This document shows positions 1 to 5,691 of a DNA stretch of 9,284 bases, one piece after another. Position numbers and translations under genes: made by a program. Position 1 is the first letter of the stretch, and each line of letters begins with the position of its first letter. The notes under the pieces are model-generated. The model was given only the letters and a program-made list of their open reading frames with translations, was not told the origin of the DNA and did no database searches. Source of the stretch: an uncultured Oligoflexia bacterium (GTDB lineage: Bacteria; Bdellovibrionota; Bacteriovoracia; Bacteriovoracales; Bacteriovoracaceae); the NCBI GenBank assembly GCA_950060715.1, contig CATLVA010000037.1, positions 1-9,284 on the forward strand, given 5' to 3'.

Positions 1-485
1 TCAATTTTTGGCTTTAAACAAGGGTTAACAAAAATACAACTTTTAGGCTCAATACTCAAATTCAATTTATCATCACTAAGAGCTTTTAAAGTCACCAACC
101 CACCAAGGCTATGAGACATAAATATTGGGGTTAGCTGGCGATCCAAATAAAGTCTGTGATAAAGGATATGAAGAAACTGTCGGTAGTCTTGTATAAAGGT
201 AGAGAACTGATCAACATGCCCTCTATCCCCTCCACTCTTTCCATGGCCATAAAGATCCATACAGGAAATGACAATCTTGTCTTGGAAATGTTCCCTTAAA
301 GCATCAAATAGATCTTGATGCCTTTTATGATATTCGATCATCCCATGTTGAAAAATCAAATGGTATGCATTAGGCGCAAGCGCCGTTTTTGGAAAATACG
401 ACTTAAAATAAATATGCGTCTTTTCTGGATAAACCGATTCAAAGGTACCTTCCTCTATTCTGTGAAGGTCACTTGAATTAGCCAT
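1..485 (-). CDS. alpha/beta hydrolase (lysophospholipase / monoacylglycerol lipase type), 3' end cut off by the window
   Basis: Reading the minus strand from the ATG at 485-483 gives 161 open codons that run off the left edge. The translation shows the serine-hydrolase fold of the Hydrolase_4 (monoglyceride lipase / lysophospholipase L2) family. An HG oxyanion-type turn (FQHGM, His47) is followed by the signature DLYGHGKSGGDRGHVDQF (from Asp77) and the nucleophile elbow SHSLGG with Ser126. The catalytic Asp and His should lie in the missing C-terminal half. The family usually has about 280-320 residues. I see no signal peptide, so it is probably cytosolic and acts on monoacylglycerols or lysophospholipids; the exact substrate cannot be read. 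Its start overlaps the end of the upstream PilZ gene by 8 bases (ATGGCTAA), and no good ribosome site precedes it, so translation is probably coupled to that gene. Family call is firm; substrate is inference. Confidence 0.88.
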   Translation of the reverse strand, partial: MANSSDLHRIEEGTFESVYPEKTHIYFKSYFPKTALAPNAYHLIFQHGMIEYHKRHQDLFDALREHFQDKIVISCMDLYGHGKSGGDRGHVDQFSTFIQDYRQFLHILYHRLYLDRQLTPIFMSHSLGGLVTLKALSDDKLNLSIEPKSCIFVNPCLKPKI

Positions 486-1251
486 GACTAATATAGTTTT
501 GAATCGCTTGTTGTGATTCACCAGTTAAGTTTTTAAAGCGAAATGAAAAACCTTGTCTTCCTTCAAGCACTCTGACTATTTCTCCACTGGCAACAAAATG
601 GTAATCCGTATTCTCAGGGTGAACATTAATAGAAATAGTTTCTCCTACACTACCTGGAAACTCATCCACTAAAACTTGCATTCCTCCCGTCGAAATATCA
701 CGACAAATTCCAACAAAAACCTTTTGATTATTTTCAATATACATACGAGCGATGAATGGCTTTCTTGCATTATTTCTGCGTTCTTCTTCTTCAATTGGTG
801 GAGGTACATCTTCAAATACTTCAGAGAAGTCTTCAAAATCAGCAAGCATTTTCCAATCTTTCATATTCTTTGCGAAGGCAAATGTCTTTCCATTGATTCT
901 ATTTTCGTCAAAAAGGCGCTTTAAAAGATCTGTATTGTACGGACCGTACTCAACTTCATTACCACCTCGGTCCACACCAATTTTTACAAACACACCACCT
1001 TCAAGATCTTGAATTCGATTAACTGTCTCATCCATACGAGGAGGTAGAGTTGGTTCAGCAACTTCCGGCTCAGGTGCAAGCGCTGGCGCAAACTCATTCA
1101 TGTCTTTTATTTGGGCCCAATTCTCTAAACCCTTTTTCCATACGTAATCAAGCTCGTTTAACTCACTTGCTTTGATTAGATCGAAAATAGCATCAATTTC
1201 CACAGGTCCCACTCTTTCACCTGATTTCACATAATACCATTTATCGGACAT
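478..1251 (-). CDS. GYF_2-GYF_2-PilZ domain protein (putative c-di-GMP receptor)
   Basis: A 257-residue cytosolic protein. Residues 5-55 form a GYF_2-type domain (WYYVKSGERVGP, then VWKKGLENW). Residues about 88-140 repeat the same plan (EYGPYNTDLLKRLF, then FAFAKNMKDW), so there are two tandem copies. A Pro/Glu-rich linker separates them and an acidic stretch (147-157) precedes the PilZ domain at about 158-254. The c-di-GMP-binding residues of PilZ are present: RxxxR at Arg159/Arg163 and DxSxxG at Asp185, Ser187 and Gly190. GYF_2 domains are thought to mediate protein contacts, so this is likely an adaptor that responds to c-di-GMP; the partner is unknown. The start is supported by AAGGAG (1258-1263) six bases upstream. 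It is the first gene of a unit with the overlapping hydrolase, and it diverges from the vWA lipoprotein gene. Confidence 0.9.
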   Translation of the reverse strand: MSDKWYYVKSGERVGPVEIDAIFDLIKASELNELDYVWKKGLENWAQIKDMNEFAPALAPEPEVAEPTLPPRMDETVNRIQDLEGGVFVKIGVDRGGNEVEYGPYNTDLLKRLFDENRINGKTFAFAKNMKDWKMLADFEDFSEVFEDVPPPIEEEERRNNARKPFIARMYIENNQKVFVGICRDISTGGMQVLVDEFPGSVGETISINVHPENTDYHFVASGEIVRVLEGRQGFSFRFKNLTGESQQAIQNYISHG

Positions 1252-1419
1252 GAATTACTCCTTGAAGTTTGTAATTTTAAGAGGTTACCTTAGTATTTTA
1301 TCTGTTTAATCAAAGACTTACACGCGTGGCAGTTTTTGCCTGAAATGTCAGAGTTGTCTAATCAGATACCTCTAAAGCTTATATGTATTTATCCGATAGG
1401 TATTACGAGAAAGGATTAA
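1252..1419. other. divergent intergenic region between the PilZ and vWA genes
   Basis: These 168 bases must hold the promoters of both divergent genes. Visible elements are the Shine-Dalgarno of the PilZ gene (AAGGAG on the minus strand), the palindrome AGGTNACCT near 1281-1289, the perfect 8-base palindrome CACGCGTG at 1321-1328 and, directly beyond it, a short inverted repeat GGCA-GTTTT-TGCC (1328-1340). For the plus strand, TTGTCT (1354) and TTATAT (1379) are promoter-like but 19 bases apart. For the minus strand, TAAAAT near 1294 lacks a good -35. I see no small gene and no convincing promoter here. Confidence 0.4.
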
Positions 1420-2853
1420 ATGATGAAGTATTTATTAAGCTTATTTCTACTTGGATTGATTAGTTGTGGTGAAGAGACTATTACTCAAAACACTGTGAAT
1501 GAGAAATTCTCCACTACCGAGCTAAAGAGTTTTTCAGTGAGCACCTGCTCTCAAAGAACCTTTGCAAAACCGCCAGTGGATATTCTCTACGTGATAGATA
1601 ATTCAGGAAGTACCCTAAATAGTGCTTTTGATAATATTAAAGGCCAAATTCAAAATACGATTTATACCCTATCAAGTGATTTCGATTATCATATTTATGT
1701 CGTCCCACTTAATGCAGTCACAGGTGACGAAATTAATACCTATCCACTTCTAGCAAATAACCCAAGCTCGATTCCAAACCTTAGTAATGTCACTCTAGTG
1801 CAACCTGAAAACCTACAAATGTTTTCTCAGGCTGGAGGAAATAATGCTGAATTTGGTATAAATAGAGCCTATAACGTTATTCAAAATAACCGAGATAATG
1901 GTATTTTCCGCGAGGAAGCTCACACTATTGTGGTTATGATCTCAACTGGTGATGATACTTACTCTAGACAAAGTGGGGCCAATGGAAATGTCGGACAGAG
2001 AGATGAATTTAAGTTTAATGAACAAGTTGAGCAATTTAAATCTTTAACAGAGATTTACGCTGATGCAAATCCAAGTCTATCGAACCCGTTAAAAGCACAA
2101 ACCCTAAGGTTTTTTTCGGTGACTGCTGCATCAGCTTGTCAATCTGATTGGAAAGCAGGAACAAATTATAGAGAACTCTCTCAAAGAATTTATTCCTATC
2201 AAAACCTACAAGATAATAGTTCGGCTAAAGATAGAATGGATTTGTGCTCGGGTGACTACTCTAGCCTCTTCTCTCCTGTAAATAATAGTATTAAAGCAGT
2301 TGTTATTGCTCATAAATATGATCATTGGAAAATCAGTTCAGCTAATGAATCACAAATTCAAGCGAACGATATTACAGTTGTAAAAATAAAAGAAAATGGT
2401 CAGCAAGTTGAAATAAGAGAAGACAGCGTAGATGGGTTTGAATACCTAGGCTACAAATCTAATATTAACACTCGCTACGAACCTTCAGAGGGCGAACCAG
2501 TAACAGGGCTTGTGGTTAAACTTAATGGTAATGCAAGAGTTTCTTATCCTGATTGTATTATAGCAAAGACCAGAACTCCGACCGAGTATTTTGGGTTTAT
2601 CACAATTCCAAGAGAGCCAGACCTCTCTACAGTAGAAATCAAAATTAATGGAGAACTTGTACCGCAAAATGCGCAAAATGGTTGGACCTATGTTGGTTGG
2701 AGAGAAACCATCAATATCAAAGTTCCAGGACCTACCGATGCTGCCGTGACACCTGCGGTTAACCAGTCGGGATATGCGATTCAATTACATGGAAATGCTA
2801 TTTATACCAATGGTGATACCATCGGCGTTTACTATAAGCCGCAAGGCAAGTAA
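1420..2853 (+). CDS. lipoprotein with von Willebrand factor A domain and duplicated C-terminal module
   Basis: A 477-residue lipoprotein. The N-terminus is a short lipoprotein signal with lipobox LISC and lipidated Cys16. The +2 residue is Gly rather than Asp, which in Lol systems allows transport to the outer membrane. Residues about 53-235 form a vWA domain. The metal-site motif DNSGS (Asp60, Ser62, Ser64) follows PPVDILYVI, and a later VVMISTGDD (Asp178/179) could supply the third metal ligand. After residue 315 come two related beta-rich modules (about 318-385 and 402-473) sharing an NG...GxxYxGx...IN...LxGNA pattern. Such proteins usually bind a protein partner through a bound divalent cation; the partner is unknown. 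AAAGGA lies 4 bases from the first ATG (1420) and 7 from the second (1423), so the second may be the real start. No neighbour suggests a dedicated system. Confidence 0.85.
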   Translation: MMKYLLSLFLLGLISCGEETITQNTVNEKFSTTELKSFSVSTCSQRTFAKPPVDILYVIDNSGSTLNSAFDNIKGQIQNTIYTLSSDFDYHIYVVPLNAVTGDEINTYPLLANNPSSIPNLSNVTLVQPENLQMFSQAGGNNAEFGINRAYNVIQNNRDNGIFREEAHTIVVMISTGDDTYSRQSGANGNVGQRDEFKFNEQVEQFKSLTEIYADANPSLSNPLKAQTLRFFSVTAASACQSDWKAGTNYRELSQRIYSYQNLQDNSSAKDRMDLCSGDYSSLFSPVNNSIKAVVIAHKYDHWKISSANESQIQANDITVVKIKENGQQVEIREDSVDGFEYLGYKSNINTRYEPSEGEPVTGLVVKLNGNARVSYPDCIIAKTRTPTEYFGFITIPREPDLSTVEIKINGELVPQNAQNGWTYVGWRETINIKVPGPTDAAVTPAVNQSGYAIQLHGNAIYTNGDTIGVYYKPQGK

Positions 2854-2854
2854 T

Positions 2855-3934
2855 TTAAGCAACTGTTGATTTGTCTTGGTTGGAGTAAATAACTCTATTC
2901 ATGAACTGAATATGTGGTAGAAGTTTTTTAAGCTTCATATAGTTCACTTCTATCGAGAGACCATTTCCATCAGCGGCGATAATGGCTTCCCCTACAATTC
3001 CATGCTCCCAAGCATCTGCAAGATGCTCAACACCAATATGCTTACCAGCTTTTTTCCAATGCTCAAGAAAGTCATCGACTTCAACCAGAGTCATGGCATT
3101 ATCAGTGTTTGGATTATTTTGAATTCTTTTCCAAATATTTTCTAGAAAGATTTGGCACTTCTTAGAAATTTTAAGCTTCTTATCTTCGGTGAGGTGTTTT
3201 TCAGTATTATAGAAAATAAAAACATTTCGAATTCGGTCAAGATCAGAAGTCACCAGAATTTTTGGAAGCCCATCTTTATCATTTTGCAGACTCAGAATTC
3301 CTAAATCTTGGCAGATGATAATCATCTCATCCATTTTAGATTCAATAATCCCATAGATTTCTTTAGAATACAGATCTAGAGTTTTACGGTGAATCGCAAC
3401 TCCTGCCTCATGATTTTCACCGTGAGTTTTAAAAACTAAAAACAAGGTTCCAAGAATTTTTATTACTTCATTTGATTTTAAAAACTCATAACCTTGATGT
3501 TTACCAGAACCGTAAGCTACTGTAGCTGAGTTTGACTCTAATTCTTTTACTCTTGAATTTGTAGCACGAAGTCTGTTCGCGAGTGTATTAATAATGGTTT
3601 TAAACCAAGGATTAAGTCCCTGCATTGTTTTTGAAAAAGCCGTAAAAGAGATCTCAATAACTTCAGAACTAACCATAGCGGAAGCGGAACAAGATCTTTT
3701 CCCTCCACCGTCGTCATCGAAGTAGGCCATCTCCCCTATAACTTCACCAGCGCGAAGTACTGCTATTTCAATAAAACCTTTACCTTTAGGTTTGAATAGG
3801 CGCAGCTGCCCTTTTTGAATAATGAAAAGCGAGTTGGCTTTTTCACCATCATTAAAAAGAATTTCTCCCTGACCTAATTTTCTTAGCCCTGAAGTATTGT
3901 CCTTTTTCTTTTTAGCAGCTGCGGCCGATGTCAT
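2855..3934 (-). CDS. cyclic-nucleotide-binding-domain protein with unrecognised C-terminal region
   Basis: A 359-residue protein without signal peptide. Residues about 15-125 are a CRP/cNMP-binding beta-barrel: GEILFNDGEKANSLFIIQKGQLRLF, then the phosphate-binding-cassette-like GEVIGEMAYF followed by KRSCSASA. Glu68 and Arg80 take the places of the conserved Glu and Arg that contact the nucleotide in CRP, so ligand binding is plausible. The usual short CRP helix-turn-helix does not follow. Instead there are about 230 residues, mostly helical in appearance, including a segment at 180-240 that could be winged-helix-like (inference only). The start ATG directly follows the thiolase stop (TAAATG), and its Shine-Dalgarno GAAAGG (3941-3946) lies inside the thiolase gene, so the two are co-transcribed and probably translationally coupled. 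It may sense cAMP or c-di-nucleotides and tune the metabolic operon, or act as a stand-alone regulator. Its stop lies one base from the stop of the convergent vWA gene. Confidence 0.82.
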   Translation of the reverse strand: MTSAAAAKKKKDNTSGLRKLGQGEILFNDGEKANSLFIIQKGQLRLFKPKGKGFIEIAVLRAGEVIGEMAYFDDDGGGKRSCSASAMVSSEVIEISFTAFSKTMQGLNPWFKTIINTLANRLRATNSRVKELESNSATVAYGSGKHQGYEFLKSNEVIKILGTLFLVFKTHGENHEAGVAIHRKTLDLYSKEIYGIIESKMDEMIIICQDLGILSLQNDKDGLPKILVTSDLDRIRNVFIFYNTEKHLTEDKKLKISKKCQIFLENIWKRIQNNPNTDNAMTLVEVDDFLEHWKKAGKHIGVEHLADAWEHGIVGEAIIAADGNGLSIEVNYMKLKKLLPHIQFMNRVIYSNQDKSTVA

Positions 3935-5095
3935 TTATAACCTTTCGATAATTAAACTTAGTGCTTCTCCACCACCAATACAAATGGCTGCACAACCAAG
4001 CTTCGCTCCTTTGCGCTCCATTGCATTCGTTAGAGTCAGTAGAATTCTTGCGCCGCTGGTTCCAATTGGATGTCCAAGACTAACCCCACCACCGAAGATA
4101 TTCACTTTATCATGGTCTAATTCTAACTCTTTCATCGCTGCCATGGTAACTGCGGCAAAAGCTTCATTAATTTCCCAAAGATCAATATCAGAAACTTTTA
4201 GTCCAGTTTTCTCTAGGTTTTTCTTAACTGCCTCAACTGGAGCAGTTGTAAACCAAGTAGGGTTTTGAGCATGAGAGGCCCAACCACGGATAACAAACTT
4301 CGCTTGGTCTTTATGAGCTTCCCCACCCAGAACAATCGCACATGCACCATCATTGATAGTTGAAGCATTTGCAGCAGTAATCGTTCCATCTTTCTCAAAA
4401 GCAGGTCTTAATTGAGGAACTTTATCAAAATTAACTTTACCAGGACCTTCATCCTCAGAAACTGTCACATCACCTTTACGAGTTGAGATTGTCACTGGTG
4501 CAATTTCAGTATTAAAAATACCTTCTTTTTGCGCAGCTTGGGCTCTTTTAAAAGAAGTCATTGAGAATTCATCTTGTGCCTGTCTTGTGAAGTCAAATTT
4601 TCTCACACATTCCTCAGCACAATTTCCCATTGGACGATCAGAATAGACATCCCATAAACCATCCCATTGCATAGAATCTTTAATTTTAGTTTCACCAAAT
4701 TTTGTTCCAAGTCTTGAACCTGGAAGTAAGTGCGGAGCAAGTGACATATTTTCCATTCCACCAGCAACAACAACATCTGCGTCTCCTGTCATGATCGCTC
4801 TTGCACCAAGAATGACTGACTGAAGTCCTGAACCACAAACCTTATTAATTGTCGTACATGGAGTCTTTTCAGCTAGACCCGCGAAAAGCGCAGCTTGTCT
4901 TGCAGGAGCTTGACCAACACCAGCTTGAACTACGTTCCCCATAAATACTTCATCAACTTTATCTTTAGCGATTCCAGTTTTCGCTAATGCCCCTTCAATT
5001 GCAACAGCTCCAAGCTTTGGTGCACTAACAGTTGAAAGACTTCCAAGAAAACTTCCTTGAGGAGTTCTGGCTCCCCCTAAAATATAAACGCTCAT
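3935..5095 (-). CDS. acetyl-CoA C-acetyltransferase (thiolase)
   Basis: A 386-residue, full-length thiolase (family usually 385-395). It catalyses the reversible condensation of two acetyl-CoA to acetoacetyl-CoA, or thiolysis of 3-ketoacyl-CoA. All catalytic motifs are visible: the acyl-accepting Cys87 in NKVCGSG, NEAFA at 310-314, GHPIG with His342, and the second Cys372 in CIGGGEA. The NKVCGSG form is typical of AtoB/PhaA-type acetyltransferases rather than FadA-type (CGSS) degradative enzymes, so acetoacetyl-CoA chemistry is favoured; the symbol cannot be settled among atoB, phaA and thlA. The start ATG has AAGGAT five bases upstream (5101-5106). It is the first gene of a two-gene unit with the cNMP-domain protein and is preceded by a candidate promoter carrying a 12-base palindrome. 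An acyl-CoA dehydrogenase lies about 3.8 kb upstream but in a separate unit. Confidence 0.95.
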   Translation of the reverse strand: MSVYILGGARTPQGSFLGSLSTVSAPKLGAVAIEGALAKTGIAKDKVDEVFMGNVVQAGVGQAPARQAALFAGLAEKTPCTTINKVCGSGLQSVILGARAIMTGDADVVVAGGMENMSLAPHLLPGSRLGTKFGETKIKDSMQWDGLWDVYSDRPMGNCAEECVRKFDFTRQAQDEFSMTSFKRAQAAQKEGIFNTEIAPVTISTRKGDVTVSEDEGPGKVNFDKVPQLRPAFEKDGTITAANASTINDGACAIVLGGEAHKDQAKFVIRGWASHAQNPTWFTTAPVEAVKKNLEKTGLKVSDIDLWEINEAFAAVTMAAMKELELDHDKVNIFGGGVSLGHPIGTSGARILLTLTNAMERKGAKLGCAAICIGGGEALSLIIERL

Positions 5096-5125
5096 ATATT
5101 ATCCTTTGTTACGATTAACACAGGG

Positions 5126-5154
5126 ATTCTATGCAAATTTGCAGCAAATTTCCA
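5126..5154 (-). promoter_or_regulatory. candidate sigma-70-type promoter of the thiolase-cNMP unit
   Basis: On the minus strand a -35-like TGGAAA (5149-5154, four of six matches) and a -10-like TAGAAT (5126-5131, five of six) are separated by exactly 17 bases. Transcription would start about 20-25 bases before the thiolase ATG, leaving room for its AAGGAT ribosome site. Placement and spacing are good but the match is by eye. Confidence 0.5.
5132..5143. promoter_or_regulatory. 12-base palindrome, possible operator in the thiolase promoter
   Basis: TGCAAATTTGCA is a perfect palindrome lying between the candidate -10 and -35 of the thiolase promoter, where a bound dimeric repressor would block RNA polymerase. 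The segment CAAATTT is also repeated directly (5134-5140 and 5145-5151). No regulator gene is adjacent, so the binding protein is unknown. It also lies upstream of the divergent small gene at 5219. Confidence 0.4.
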
Positions 5155-5202
5155 CCATTTCAGGTTGTTGAAAACTATAAAATCTGTTAATTTGCGTTGT
5201 TT

Positions 5203-5210
5203 TAAAAAGG
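5203..5210 (+). promoter_or_regulatory. Shine-Dalgarno that sets the start of the 5219 gene
   Basis: AAAAAGG ends 8 bases before the ATG at 5219. The frame is open further upstream to a TTG at 5165, but that codon has no ribosome site, and the peptide between them has no family-like features. The ATG is therefore preferred. Confidence 0.7.
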
Positions 5211-5218
5211 ATAACGCA

Positions 5219-5680
5219 ATGGATTTTGGAAGATACGATATTTCTAGCTCAAACACGAGAAAACTACTCCCTCAAGAGTGGACTGATGGACTTAACACCA
5301 CGCTAAACGAGGTTTACGCAGAGCAACTCAAAGCGAGAAATTCTTTTTTCGATGTCTATGGGGAACTCTATGATAAAGAGTTTGTCGTTATCGCCTCCAT
5401 GATGCATGAATCTGATGCGACTGTAGCTCCTGTATCTATTTTTGTTTCCCACGATGTGATCGCTGAAGAAAAAAAATACAAAAAAGTACTACAAAATATG
5501 GTGGATCTAATTGGCGCGATAGTTGACGATGTTCTTGCCAGCGAGAATTGCGACTACAATGCTAATTGGACTGAAAATGAGTTCAAAGGCGATAAATTCT
5601 TTTATAAGATCACTCGCGAAAATATCTCCCTCACACTACAAGCGGAAGCAATTCTTCTTAAAGGTGAAAAGCTAGATTAA
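5219..5680 (+). CDS. hypothetical protein, small and cytosolic
   Basis: A 153-residue protein that I do not recognise. It has no signal peptide or membrane segment. The composition is mixed alpha/beta and slightly acidic. Helix-like stretches such as TTLNEVYAEQLKARNSFF and KYKKVLQNMVDLIGAIVDD alternate with beta-like FVVIASMMH and KFFYKITRENISLTLQAEA. A single Cys (109) argues against a metal site. A possible general theme is a chemotaxis- or CheX-like alpha/beta fold, but no motif proves it. It is transcribed away from the thiolase across a 123-base divergent region; a weak promoter-like TTGTTG (5165) and TAATTT (5188) pair has 17-base spacing. Its stop lies 11 bases from the stop of the convergent 603-residue gene. 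That it is a real gene is supported by the ribosome site and its exact fit between neighbours. Confidence 0.72.
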   Translation: MDFGRYDISSSNTRKLLPQEWTDGLNTTLNEVYAEQLKARNSFFDVYGELYDKEFVVIASMMHESDATVAPVSIFVSHDVIAEEKKYKKVLQNMVDLIGAIVDDVLASENCDYNANWTENEFKGDKFFYKITRENISLTLQAEAILLKGEKLD

Positions 5681-5691
5681 CGAGATTGCCT

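Noticed and set aside
676..1012. Two plus-strand frames inside the PilZ gene
   Set aside because: The minus-strand gene has clear GYF_2 and PilZ domains and a ribosome site; these frames show no motif or ribosome site.
1328..1341. TGGCAGTTTTTGCC as a sigma-54 promoter (-24/-12)
   Set aside because: GG and GC are separated by 8 bases, not the required 10. It is better read as a short inverted repeat.
3897..4268. Plus-strand frame of 123 codons over the thiolase and cNMP junction
   Set aside because: It is antisense to catalytic motifs of the thiolase and has no features of its own.
5165..5218. Upstream TTG as start of the small plus-strand gene
   Set aside because: It has no ribosome site, whereas the ATG at 5219 has AAAAAGG 8 bases before it.
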